A stretch of DNA of 64,000 bases, taken from assembly GCA_965223435.1 (NCBI GenBank), contig CBDCWQ010000021.1, positions 1,315,489 through 1,379,488 of the forward strand, in the 5' to 3' direction. Shown one piece after another: positions 55,225 to 64,000 of this stretch; position 1 is the first letter of the stretch; each line of letters opens with the position of its first letter. The position numbers were made by a program, and so were the translations under genes. This stretch comes from CBDCWQ01 sp965223435. Lineage in GTDB: Bacteria > Myxococcota > Kuafuiibacteriia > Kuafuiibacteriales > Kuafuiibacteriaceae. The notes below the pieces were generated by a model that was given only the letters and a program-made list of their open reading frames with translations, made no database searches and was not told the origin of the DNA.

Positions 55225-58200
55225 TTAAGGCGTTTGCGACGAATCGCGGCCGTAGATGGCGGGTGCCGGACTCTGCATGGCGTTGGACTCTGCCGTCGTC
55301 ATGTAGTCGCTTTTCGAGAGGGTTGGTTGAATCGCGTCGTACGTTTGGAACTTTGGTTGCCAGGTTTTGACGTGTACGTCGCCCTCCGGATATTCCAGGC
55401 TGAAGCCTTTGAACAGGTCTGTTTCTGGCGCTCCAAATAGGTAGAGTGCACCGCTTGCAAAAACGCCATGGAGTCTCCAAGGCGCGATGTTGATCATGTC
55501 GGTCCAGCTCGGAAGGGTATCAATGCCTCCCCGTCCTCCGTGGGAGTGAAATAGGACGCTCTTGTGGGTCCCAGTGAGGTCCTCGGGCAACTCGAGGCTA
55601 TTGGTGACCCCAAGATCGCCGACGCTCAGCCCCCAAACGGCGTACTTTGGAAGAAAAAACAGGGCAAACTCGCGATTGGCGGATGCGTGAAGACGGGACA
55701 TCTCGGTGGGCAGCAGTGGGTGGTCGACAAACAGTACGTCACGGACCGTTTGGCCATCGATGGTTCCCCAGAAGCGATCAAAGTGACCCTGGACCGAGAT
55801 GTCGATGGCGTCGTCGGCGGTGTAGACATTGCCCACTCGATCACTCACGGGCTTCGCTCGGCCGTTGTTGCGGACGAGTTCGCCCCTTTCGTTCATGGCC
55901 CCGATTTCGAAGAGGTAACGGTGGGCATCCCGGGAACTTTTTGGGCCATTCTGTTCAAAGCGGAGGACAAAGGCCTCGCTGTCTTCAAGCGGTGGACTTT
56001 GGGGGATGGGTACAATGTCAGGGGGGACGTGGACGGCCAGAGGATCAGAGCGCCCTCCGTAGCGGGAGAATTGCTTGGACTTCCACGCGTTCCACGAGAG
56101 CCGTCCCGGCACGTGGGTGATGTGGTCGAAAACCCACTGGTCCACGGCTTGCACATGGACGTCGATCCACTCCTGCGGTACTTGGCTGCTGCTGATCTCG
56201 TCGCGATACCATTGGTGCCAGAATCCGACCGGATGGGTGTACACCACCCGCGGTTCGCCCGCATCAGGACCAAGCTGGATGACCGTGCCGAGCGGTGCTT
56301 CAAATGTGTAGGGCTCGAGCCAGCGCACAGCCCGGTAGATCTCTACGCCGTTCGAGGTTTTGCGAAGAACAACATCGTAGGGGATTTTGTTGGTAAACAG
56401 GGCCCGGAGCTTTTGGGCCCACTCCTCTTTGACTGCCGAACCTGCGTAGAAACCCAGATTGCTGAGGAGATTGGTGCTGAGCCGGTAGTCAAGGCCTTGG
56501 CTATGCTTGGCGAGCGCACCCGGCACCCATTTGTAGATCTCTTCGGGGCCACCTGCGGGCAGCCGGTCGACGGTGGCAGTGTACTCGAAGGCCCCCAAGG
56601 GCACCTCGAAGTCGACTTCGGGCTCCACCACGATGATGTTGGGCCGCGAGCCCCCCATGATGGTTTCGACCATGATGTCGACTTCGGCATCGCTGACGGC
56701 CGTTGCGACGCCGAGGTGGACGCCGATGGCGATCACATTGACCAGCAGAATCTTGAGAGCTTCTCTGCCGGCGGTGAGGGTGGCCGCTTCGAGAAGCACA
56801 AGGGCGTTGTATTGGACCAGTTCGGGGCGCGCGATGTTTGCGGCCGAAGGGAACAATGAAACGACGTTGACCGGTGCTTCGGAGGTTCCGAGGCCTTCCT
56901 CTGCGCCGTAGGCGCGAAAACTTGTTGACCAGTCGTAGGCCAACAAGGCCGCCAACGAGGTCGCGGCCGTCCCGACCGGTGAGCCCACCGGAGGCGGGGG
57001 CTGATCGACGCTGTTGGCGTTTAAGGTGCCCTTTTGGTACACCTCTACGGGACCGACGGTCACTGAGCCTCCGTAAATATCTTCGCCGGCAATCTGTATA
57101 TCGATGGCCAAGCTTGCATAGAGCTCTTCTTCGGCGTCCATCTCTGAAAGAAAGGTCTCAAGATCTTTCCCCAGCAAACTATCGCTCGGTGAGAACTCGT
57201 GGACCCCATCTTTTTTGGCGTTTCTTATCTCAATGTCAAAGGTGTGCACGATTTGATCCTTAGGGGCCTGGCGTTGAAGGTCCCCGGGGCGCATCTTGAA
57301 TATCGTCACGTAGCCTCGAACGGCGTAGTCGCCTTCGAGGAGGAAACCGGAGGGCGCGTTGAAATCGATCTGTATCTTGCGCTTGCGCAGAAAGGTTCGT
57401 GGTTTCTTTCCAAGGAACGCTCGGAAGCCGAGGCTGCGGGGGTCCCATGTGGGAGGTTCGATGGTAAAAGCCGTTCGACTGTCCACGTTCTCTTTTTCGA
57501 GCTCAGAGAGCGCAATACAATACAAAGTGAGGCCCGGAATGGGCCGAACATCTTTTTTGAAATTCACTTTGATCCCCTTTTTGGGGGTGAGCTCATCGGA
57601 GGCGTTCATTCTTCGGAGGTCGCGGTAAACGGAGATCCACTCTGGCGAAAGTGCGGTCCGCCAATCGAGATGAAATGCGTCACGGCCGTTCTTGAGCCAT
57701 TTTCTGATCAACGCTCTGACCTCTTGGCCGGTGAGGTCGACGAGTTCTGGATCGTGACTACACAAATACCCGTCGGGGGTGGCTTCGCGCTCGGCACTGC
57801 TGACTTCGATCAGCCCCACGCGGTTGGCTTCGCCTAGAACCACATCCCCGCTGCCCTCATGGTCGCTCCCCTCGGACGCGCTGTCGGCGCGCACGATCAG
57901 GTCCACAAAGTCGCCACGAATGCGTGGATAAACGCGGCCACCGGCAAACAGTGCGCCCTGCTCCACAATGATCGCGGGTTTCCAAGGACTGTAGAACCAC
58001 AGCGCGTCAAGGGCTTCCTGAAGGCTCCCCACGATGGGGATAAGCGCCGGTGTGTCGAGGCCGGGCGAATGCCCAAAGGCTGGCTTGGGCGGCGGGCCGA
58101 CGCGGGCACACAAGACCGTATAGGTCTCTCCATCGCCCAGCAAATCTGCGGTCTCGAGCCCGCATGGATCCCCGGAAAAGGGATCGACGATGCCGGTTTC

Positions 58201-61200
58201 CACGGGGCCATCGTTGGGTCCAGAAGGTGCGTTTGGCGCGATGACCGGGACCAGGGCGACGAGGATTTCTTTCACGAGTTGTTGCCATGCGGGGTTTGTT
58301 GCGGGGCCGACGGTGAGACTATAGAGCATCCCCGCTGCGGTTCTGGGGACGTAGATCGGCGTGGGGCCTGGGGGCGCGGGAAATGCGTCGCGAAGCGCTT
58401 GGGCCTTGCGCTCGCTGTGGCTGTAGGGTGCAGTGATGGCTTCTAAGAAACCCGCGGAACTCACGCCGGTTCTGAGCACCTGATGGAGGATGTCTACGGA
58501 GAGGCCGCTGTCCTCCGCCAAACGTGCGAGCTGGCCCTCTGCGTGCTGGTGCACGAAACGCCGGAGTGCGCGCTGGGTTCGGAGGCGGTCTCCTCCAAGG
58601 GGTTGGTCTGGAGCCGGTGTGGACGTTCCCTCCACTTGATAGTCGATGGATGGGGCAAATGCCTGGGCAACGCGAAGCTCCAGCGCGGGGCGGCTGAAAA
58701 ACACAGGTGACTCCGGATGAAACACCGCGATGGGATCAAGCCCGTCGAGGGCGAACTCTACGCGATCCCCTTGCTCGGTGGTCTGACGGATTCCGGCCCA
58801 AATGGCCTCTTTGAGTCGGGTCTTCACGGCGGACCGAATCTCATCGCGGGTCGCATTGTCCGGGACAAGCGGGTCTGGTGCCTGGGCTAACAACGCCCAG
58901 GTATCGAGGCTATCATCCGGTTTTGTCTTCGGAAACACGGTGAGGCCGATGGGTCGAGGGTTCGTGACCTGGGCAAGGTGTGCTTGCCAAAGGCTCGCTT
59001 GGTCATCTTCGCTGAGGATCACCCCCAACGCTTCGAGGCGACCCAAGTCATGGCCCGCGATGCCTCGGTCCCACAGGCGGTCCGAAAACGCCCGGCTGAT
59101 GGTTTCGCACGTCAGACCGAGGTACTGACCGAGCGCATGTTGAGTGTTTTTGTCTAGTGCGCAGACCCGGAGCAACTCCGACACCACCCGCATCGGAAGT
59201 TCTTGGCCAAAACGCCCGCCCGCCTGGCGCAGCCATGCCCTGGGGTCCACGCCACGGTCGACGCCATCTTGGAGAAAACGAATCTGAACGAGGGCCGTCA
59301 CCGCGTGGTCGAACAGGTGGGTGTGGTCCGGCGACATCAACAAGCCCCCCACGGTCTCTGCGTAGGCCTTGGTCAGGGCGATGCGGGTGCCTGCCAAATT
59401 TCTGGTGTCGAACGCGGTCGGTTCGTTTTTCTGACCCAAGAAACCGGGAACCCGGCCCGACACCAGGGCACCGAGGCGAGCCGATAAGCCGAGTGATGCG
59501 GTTTTTGCGATGCGAAATTGTTTCAGGGTGGCGATTCGGCCGCTCCGGGGGTCAAAGGGGGTCAAGGACCGGTGGGCAAACAACGAGGCCACGCCGGATT
59601 CAAGCCATGGTCGGTCGATCGGGTGCGGCTTAGGCGTCAACGCCCATGGGCTGGGCCGAGTGGGTGGGAGGTCGTCGAAGAAGCGGGTGCCCACGAGCGC
59701 CGCCTCGGCTTTGACGCGGTCGCCGAGAGAAGCCGCAAAAGCGGCGTAAAGGGCCATCGCTCGGTGGGCGCCTTCGCCTTGTCCTTCGGCTGACGGCGGA
59801 AACGCTATTCGGGGGCGACCGGCCTCCTCGTCCCATAACAGGGACTGAAGCGCGTTTTGCAACCGGAGTGCGTTTTGGGCGTATCGATCCTTGAGATCCA
59901 ACTTGCCGGCGTGCTCGAAGGCCAGGGACGCCTCTTTGAGGGCGAAGTAGGCCAAGACGTTGTCTTCGGTTCGGGCTAGCTCTGGCTCCCCGTACAAATT
60001 TGCTCCGTCGGTTGTTTGTCCCTGGTCGTAAAACACCTCGAGGGTCAAAAGAACCCCCTCGAGCACGTCTTGCAGTCTGAGAGCGAGCGCCTCAGGCAAG
60101 CCAGGATGCCGGCCCAAAACCCACGCCAGCGCATACGTGGCGATCGCCTGTGTGCCGATATTGAGGGCGCCATCCACACTTGCCCTCGACTCCATCTTCA
60201 CCTTGCTCGGGAAATACCAAAGCGAGGCACTCGAAGCGCCGTCGGTGGGGGCCGCCACCGACAATAGGGCCTCGGCTGCAAGAAGGGCATCGTCTAGGCG
60301 CCCTTCGCTGGTTGTGGCGATGACCGCTAGGGCTTGGTCTTCGATAAGGGTGTAGGAAGTCCCCTCGTGCGTTTCGGACGACACGAGGTGCCCGGCCGAG
60401 GACTCGGTGTTCCCCACGGAGGGGGTGGGCGCTTGGGGCGCAAGGAAGGCCTCATCCAGGACCTCTTCGGCCCACTGATCCAGAGCAGCCTCGTCGACAT
60501 CGTGTGCGTAGTCGTAAAGCGGCCGGTCGAGGGTAGACCATCCTGAATGCAGATGATCACGAATATCGATAAACCAGATGATTGCGGTGCTCGACGATAG
60601 GCGTGTCGATAGATCTTGGATGCGCTGGCTGGAATAAGGAAATCCGTGATCTCGAACAAAGGCCTGAACGCCGGCCCACAAACGCAGGGCTTCGTCTCGA
60701 AATTGCTCCGCTCTTGGGTCTTGAGGTCTGGCTTCGGCAAAGTAAAGAAGGCCCAAGATGAGGCCAGTGGTTGCTTCCAGATGGAAGGACGCCTCCTGAA
60801 GCTCGCTGGGATCGATGTAGGGATCCCGAAACGCGTTCTGAAAGTAATGGGTTCCGTAGTAGCGCTTGGATTCGAACTCCAAGGACTTGGCAAACTGGAG
60901 TCTCGTATATTCGAGGCAGGTTGAAAGGCGCTGTTCAAATTCGTTGGACAGACTTGCGTAATCTACTGAAAGCGCGAGCCAACTGCAGTTGTCGATGGCT
61001 ACGTGCCCACTCGGTGTGAACGAAAAAGCGTCCCCCTCTGGTGTAAGTGATCCCCCCGTAATCATTCGGCCGAGATCTTGGGCTGAGAGTGCATCTTTGA
61101 TCCGTGTCTTTTTTTCAGCGCTGAGGGCATGTTCTCGGAGGGCCTTTTCGAGGTCCTGTGACCAACCGGTGGCGTCCCAAAGAAGCGTAAAGATTCCATT

Positions 61201-63822
61201 CCGTAGGCTGTTCCGCCAGGCCTCAAGCTCTTTTGCATTGTCAAGACCGAGCGTGTCTTTGTTTTGAAGCGCATGGTTGAGGACGCTCAGCGTATCGAGG
61301 TTGTGCTCGGTGACAACATTGTTCGCTTTGGTGCGAGCCTTAAGCCAGGAAAGGAGTTCAGCATTTTCGATGATCAGGGGCGCCATGGGTGTTCGTGTGC
61401 CGTCGGCCCCTTGTTCTCGGAATCGATCGATCTGAGGCAGCTGGTCTTCCTTCAAGGTGTCGTAACCCACCGCATCGAGTACTGAGTAGTATGACCAGCG
61501 CTCCCCTTCTTCCGTTGTTGCGTTTTGGCTCTGGCCCCCAAAGCGCTTTGCCGGGTCTGCTGCAGCCTGAAGCCCCTTTACGGTCCACCCCGCGGTCATC
61601 AGTGTGAATACACGACCGTCCTGTCCGATAACCTCACGTTGGTGCTCCGCCAACCCTTGGAGCGCTTGGGCGTAACACTGGCGAAGCGCCTTCATTTCTT
61701 CTTGGGGCACCCCGTCGATGGCCTCCGACGCCAAAAAGATTCCGAGTCCTTGCACGGCCCATGCGTTGGCCCCGGTCACCAGTCGAGCGTCCCGCCAGTC
61801 ATCACCATCGGTGTTCCAGGAAAACGGCCACCCCTTGATGATCGGGGCTCCAGTTTCGCTTGGTCCACGCTCCGCGCGATCGCACAAAAAGTGCGCCAAC
61901 CCTGGAGCCCGTGCCCGGTCTTCCTGCTTGGGGGACCGAGCCAGTTGCGCGAGGGCAATGCCTTGGGTGTAGGCCCAGACGCGGTCAAAGCCCGCGAGAT
62001 GCTTGGCGTCCTTGTATAGGGGCTCCTCCCACAACCTTGGAGCCAGGAGGCGTTCCCTGCTGGCCAGTGCCGTCCGATTGCTTTCGTCGAGGGTGTACTC
62101 CAATTGGCGAACGTGCGTGTGGCCAGTGGCCTCGTCGAAGGACTCCACCAGCATCTGATCGCGCGCGGTCAGCGCCCGGTCGTAGTTCCCGCGCACATTG
62201 CCTGGGAGCAGTTTGATGGGCGTTTCCGGGTCCTCTGCCTCCTTGCTCGGGTTCCCGATGGTCAAAGCAATGCCATCGCCTTCCCACGACGCCCAAAAAG
62301 TTCCTTGGCCCGAGGTGAGCGCCAGCGCAGAGGGCGCTGCGTTGAAAGACGCCCCGTGCGAAGATGCGGTGTGAGGGGGTGTTGGGCTCGAAGGTGAACT
62401 TGGAGGCGTCGCCTTTAAGGATGATGGATTTGAAGACGGCGAGTTTGAAGATGGAGTATGGGCGTTTGCCGGACTCAACGAGTTCGTGGGTTCCGAAGCG
62501 GTGGTGTCAAGGTGTTTCGTTCGCGAAGCGCGGTTGGAGAAGGGCGTTGTTGGGTTGGAGGCTTTTACGGCCGAGATGGCAACCGATTCGTCGGTATTGA
62601 CCACCATGCTGTATTTGTTGACCGCTGTGACCGAATACTGCGTGCTTTGGGCGGAGACAACGACCTGAGGCGTGGTCACGTGATATCGGTCCACTTCTTC
62701 AAGCAGCGAGGCGCGGGCGATCACAATGCGCTCGCGCTCGACGATGGAATCGGAGGCTTGGACCCAAGCGGCGATATGGAGCTCTTCGTGCGTGGACAGG
62801 GCAGGTACCCCGATGAGGGGGCCTCTGTTTTGTCCATGCGTTTTCCAGTGCACGGGGGCTGGGGTCGCACGATTCAGCTTTTCTGATGCGCGCCACGACC
62901 CGGCTGGACCTGGGCTTCGAACCATCCGGATGGCGCCTTCGCCGTTTGGTTCTGCCGAGTAGTGCACCAGGGCGCGCTCCCCTCCGTCGGTGACGGCGAG
63001 TTGGGGCATGTATCCCGCACCCACCGCTTCGGGTTCGGACCAGGCAACCCCACCGTCGATTGAGTTTCGTACATACAGAACGTTGTGTCCCGGCAGGTTC
63101 GGGTTGTCCGAGGTTCCGTGTTCGTAGGCGACCACCAGGCGGCCTTCGCGGTCTGAAAAAATAGACGGATGAGCGGGCCCTTGATCGGAGGCTTGGGCCA
63201 CCTGAGAAATGCGCCACTGCTGGTGCGCCCCATCGACCCAAGCGCCTTCGGTCCACCCCTGGGCGGACCATGCCCCAGGCACAACCGGTCTTTGTGCGAC
63301 CTGGATGACATCGGTCTCGTGCCACTGTCCGTGGTAGCGGTATTGTACGTCAACGCCGAGGCCTGCCCACTTGGACTCGTCGCCTCGCTCAAAGCTATGC
63401 TTCCATACCGCACGCCATCCCACGGGGAGCCGAACGCGATTCCCGTTGCGAATGATGCTCTTTTGGGGGCCGACGTAGATGGGATCGATCATCATTTCGG
63501 CCCAGAATGGATTTTCGACCGGGTTGTTGTCCCACATGCGATCCCGGCGTGCGACGATACTCACCGCACGCGCGTCGATATGGAGCCGAGGCTCGTAAAC
63601 GTAGCTTTCTTCGACGCGGACCACGTAGGGACCTAAGGGTTGGTCTGGGTTTTCGGGGTCTGGCTCCTCGCTCAGCGGATAAGACTCGTTGCACCAGCAA
63701 CCTTCGCAAGGACAAGCACCGTCCACTTTGTCGTAGAAAACCTTGTAAGGTGCCGAGCCTGTAGCCGGTTTTCTGAACTCGGCGTCAAAAACATTGGATG
63801 GCTCACCCTTGAGGTTTTTCAA
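55225..63822 (-). CDS. Giant secreted multidomain protein P2 with C-terminal JAMM/JAB domain (5' end interrupted)
   Basis: 2,865 codons; the TTG start is an artefact, because the gene continues upstream in another frame. It parallels P1: a sialidase-like region (about 1-400), an alpha/alpha-toroid region (about 610-1090: RVWAYTQGIALAQ, KGWPFSWNT, DWRDARLVTGAN, TEHNLDTLSVLNHAL, DNCSWLALS), then its own second toroid-like segment (about 1140-1450) and a long unique tail. The last 150 residues hold a JAB/JAMM metallopeptidase pattern: E2718 in NREFALFF, H2759-S-H2761, S2772 and D2775 (SWTD), followed by GVFASGALYLFG. DUF4329-type JAB domains of polymorphic toxins look like this. A Ser/Pro/Thr-rich stretch at 62,345-62,505 is a frameshift artefact. 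No immunity candidate lies downstream. Confidence 0.85.
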   Translation of the reverse strand: MKNLKGEPSNVFDAEFRKPATGSAPYKVFYDKVDGACPCEGCWCNESYPLSEEPDPENPDQPLGPYVVRVEESYVYEPRLHIDARAVSIVARRDRMWDNNPVENPFWAEMMIDPIYVGPQKSIIRNGNRVRLPVGWRAVWKHSFERGDESKWAGLGVDVQYRYHGQWHETDVIQVAQRPVVPGAWSAQGWTEGAWVDGAHQQWRISQVAQASDQGPAHPSIFSDREGRLVVAYEHGTSDNPNLPGHNVLYVRNSIDGGVAWSEPEAVGAGYMPQLAVTDGGERALVHYSAEPNGEGAIRMVRSPGPAGSWRASEKLNRATPAPVHWKTHGQNRGPLIGVPALSTHEELHIAAWVQASDSIVERERIVIARASLLEEVDRYHVTTPQVVVSAQSTQYSVTAVNKYSMVVNTDESVAISAVKASNPTTPFSNRASRTKHLDTTASEPTNSLSPANAHTPSSNSPSSNPSSLKATPPSSPSSPTPPHTASSHGASFNAAPSALALTSGQGTFWASWEGDGIALTIGNPSKEAEDPETPIKLLPGNVRGNYDRALTARDQMLVESFDEATGHTHVRQLEYTLDESNRTALASRERLLAPRLWEEPLYKDAKHLAGFDRVWAYTQGIALAQLARSPKQEDRARAPGLAHFLCDRAERGPSETGAPIIKGWPFSWNTDGDDWRDARLVTGANAWAVQGLGIFLASEAIDGVPQEEMKALRQCYAQALQGLAEHQREVIGQDGRVFTLMTAGWTVKGLQAAADPAKRFGGQSQNATTEEGERWSYYSVLDAVGYDTLKEDQLPQIDRFREQGADGTRTPMAPLIIENAELLSWLKARTKANNVVTEHNLDTLSVLNHALQNKDTLGLDNAKELEAWRNSLRNGIFTLLWDATGWSQDLEKALREHALSAEKKTRIKDALSAQDLGRMITGGSLTPEGDAFSFTPSGHVAIDNCSWLALSVDYASLSNEFEQRLSTCLEYTRLQFAKSLEFESKRYYGTHYFQNAFRDPYIDPSELQEASFHLEATTGLILGLLYFAEARPQDPRAEQFRDEALRLWAGVQAFVRDHGFPYSSQRIQDLSTRLSSSTAIIWFIDIRDHLHSGWSTLDRPLYDYAHDVDEAALDQWAEEVLDEAFLAPQAPTPSVGNTESSAGHLVSSETHEGTSYTLIEDQALAVIATTSEGRLDDALLAAEALLSVAAPTDGASSASLWYFPSKVKMESRASVDGALNIGTQAIATYALAWVLGRHPGLPEALALRLQDVLEGVLLTLEVFYDQGQTTDGANLYGEPELARTEDNVLAYFALKEASLAFEHAGKLDLKDRYAQNALRLQNALQSLLWDEEAGRPRIAFPPSAEGQGEGAHRAMALYAAFAASLGDRVKAEAALVGTRFFDDLPPTRPSPWALTPKPHPIDRPWLESGVASLFAHRSLTPFDPRSGRIATLKQFRIAKTASLGLSARLGALVSGRVPGFLGQKNEPTAFDTRNLAGTRIALTKAYAETVGGLLMSPDHTHLFDHAVTALVQIRFLQDGVDRGVDPRAWLRQAGGRFGQELPMRVVSELLRVCALDKNTQHALGQYLGLTCETISRAFSDRLWDRGIAGHDLGRLEALGVILSEDDQASLWQAHLAQVTNPRPIGLTVFPKTKPDDSLDTWALLAQAPDPLVPDNATRDEIRSAVKTRLKEAIWAGIRQTTEQGDRVEFALDGLDPIAVFHPESPVFFSRPALELRVAQAFAPSIDYQVEGTSTPAPDQPLGGDRLRTQRALRRFVHQHAEGQLARLAEDSGLSVDILHQVLRTGVSSAGFLEAITAPYSHSERKAQALRDAFPAPPGPTPIYVPRTAAGMLYSLTVGPATNPAWQQLVKEILVALVPVIAPNAPSGPNDGPVETGIVDPFSGDPCGLETADLLGDGETYTVLCARVGPPPKPAFGHSPGLDTPALIPIVGSLQEALDALWFYSPWKPAIIVEQGALFAGGRVYPRIRGDFVDLIVRADSASEGSDHEGSGDVVLGEANRVGLIEVSSAEREATPDGYLCSHDPELVDLTGQEVRALIRKWLKNGRDAFHLDWRTALSPEWISVYRDLRRMNASDELTPKKGIKVNFKKDVRPIPGLTLYCIALSELEKENVDSRTAFTIEPPTWDPRSLGFRAFLGKKPRTFLRKRKIQIDFNAPSGFLLEGDYAVRGYVTIFKMRPGDLQRQAPKDQIVHTFDIEIRNAKKDGVHEFSPSDSLLGKDLETFLSEMDAEEELYASLAIDIQIAGEDIYGGSVTVGPVEVYQKGTLNANSVDQPPPPVGSPVGTAATSLAALLAYDWSTSFRAYGAEEGLGTSEAPVNVVSLFPSAANIARPELVQYNALVLLEAATLTAGREALKILLVNVIAIGVHLGVATAVSDAEVDIMVETIMGGSRPNIIVVEPEVDFEVPLGAFEYTATVDRLPAGGPEEIYKWVPGALAKHSQGLDYRLSTNLLSNLGFYAGSAVKEEWAQKLRALFTNKIPYDVVLRKTSNGVEIYRAVRWLEPYTFEAPLGTVIQLGPDAGEPRVVYTHPVGFWHQWYRDEISSSQVPQEWIDVHVQAVDQWVFDHITHVPGRLSWNAWKSKQFSRYGGRSDPLAVHVPPDIVPIPQSPPLEDSEAFVLRFEQNGPKSSRDAHRYLFEIGAMNERGELVRNNGRAKPVSDRVGNVYTADDAIDISVQGHFDRFWGTIDGQTVRDVLFVDHPLLPTEMSRLHASANREFALFFLPKYAVWGLSVGDLGVTNSLELPEDLTGTHKSVLFHSHGGRGGIDTLPSWTDMINIAPWRLHGVFASGALYLFGAPETDLFKGFSLEYPEGDVHVKTWQPKFQTYDAIQPTLSKSDYMTTAESNAMQSPAPAIYGRDSSQTP
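62345..62505 (-). other. Frameshifted stretch inside P2
   Basis: In the P2 frame this interval encodes an implausible Ser/Pro/Thr-rich run with rare A/T-ending codons. In the neighbouring minus-strand frame it reads RFGTHELVESGKRPYSIFKL and continues KSIILKGDASKFTFEPNTPS, with almost all codons ending in C or G, as elsewhere in the gene. Two compensating single-base shifts, near 62,505 and near the CCCC run at 62,352-62,355, would explain it. Confidence 0.75.
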
Positions 63823-64000
63823 GTAATAGATTTTGTTGCTTTCACCCAGACAAGATGATGCCCTCCTTGGGGGTCATAGCCCAAATCCAATCCGCGCTTC
63901 CACTGGGGGCCTGAACGGACTGTCTGGGCTTCAGAAAAATGAGCCCCCCCATCATCGCTCAGTCGAACAAGCAAACGGCTTTCGCTTCCGGATGAAGAAA
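63819..64000 (-). CDS. 5' continuation of P2 in another frame (partial)
   Basis: The minus strand from the right edge reads SSGSESRLLVRLSDDGG, then WKRGLDLGYDPQGGHHLVW, matching P1 residues 418-436 (WKRGLGLAYDP-GHHHLVW). It then hits a TGA at 63,821-63,819. The P2 ORF continues from exactly this point with GESNKIYYLKNL, matching GESSKVYYLKDL of P1. One missing G in the TGGG run (C-run 63,845-63,847 on the plus strand) joins the two. The gene runs off the window. Confidence 0.88.
   Translation of the reverse strand, partial: SSSGSESRLLVRLSDDGGAHFSEAQTVRSGPQWKRGLDLGYDPQGGHHLVWVKATKSIT

Noticed and set aside
62345..62505. Ser/Pro/Thr-rich linker in P2
   Set aside because: Codon pattern and reading in the adjacent frame show that it is produced by two compensating frameshifts.
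1..64000. CRISPR arrays, prophage or complete insertion sequences
   Set aside because: No regularly spaced short repeats, cas genes, phage structural genes or transposase genes were found on reading the window.

Overview
The window most resembles a chromosomal segment from a predatory or surface-active deltaproteobacterium (Myxococcota, Bradymonadota or a relative). This is inferred from the many lipoprotein signal peptides, the DUF1592/DUF1552 pair, several FG-GAP and beta-propeller surface proteins, an RHS protein, very large secreted proteins, and a moderately high GC content with GC-rich third codon positions. No replication origin, complete insertion sequence, prophage or CRISPR array was seen. 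One tRNA gene is present (tRNA-Gly, anticodon CCC).

Layout. 0-4.2 kb: RtcR, the sigma-54 activator of RNA repair, divergent from a protein with two nucleotidyltransferase domains. 4.2-11 kb: housekeeping genes (cyclic-nucleotide-binding protein coupled to glutamate dehydrogenase, an SDR oxidoreductase, Tex, a small membrane protein, a LysM protein). 11-23.5 kb: a same-strand block with a 2,931-codon secreted protein (here P1), a 92-codon ORF and a lipoprotein built of about 165-residue repeats. 24-29 kb: an outer-membrane-like protein, a VWA lipoprotein and a beta-propeller lipoprotein. 29-36 kb: HflX/ABC-F gene debris, TetR plus an HD hydrolase sharing an operator, an XRE-cupin regulator divergent from an SDR/QueA-like operon, a response regulator with an esterase, and an ArsI-like lyase divergent from a SigZ-like sigma factor. 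36-43 kb: a lipoprotein-anchored SpvB/FG-GAP/RHS protein with a lipase-like C-terminus. 44-55 kb: a large lipoprotein, the tRNA, a TPR membrane protein, the DUF1592/DUF1552 pair, an FG-GAP protein, a methyltransferase and an acetyltransferase. 55 kb to the right edge: a second giant protein (P2), a paralogue of P1 whose 5' end lies outside the window.

The main discovery candidate is the P1/P2 pair. Both share a sialidase-like propeller region and an alpha/alpha-toroid region, but their C-terminal thirds are unrelated. P2 ends in a domain with a full JAMM/JAB metallopeptidase signature (E2718, H2759-x-H2761, S2772, D2775). P1 carries a stretch resembling the cholera-toxin-type ADP-ribosyltransferase fold (R2140, E2247-x-E2249). 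A constant front with exchangeable toxin-like tails is the logic of polymorphic toxins, and the RHS protein in the same window repeats it with a lipase-like tail.

Several apparent single-base frameshifts affect P1 and P2: the P1 signal peptide is out of frame, P2 is broken near 63,846, and P2 has two compensating shifts around 62,350 and 62,505. They are either assembly indels or real decay, and they decide how these genes should be read.
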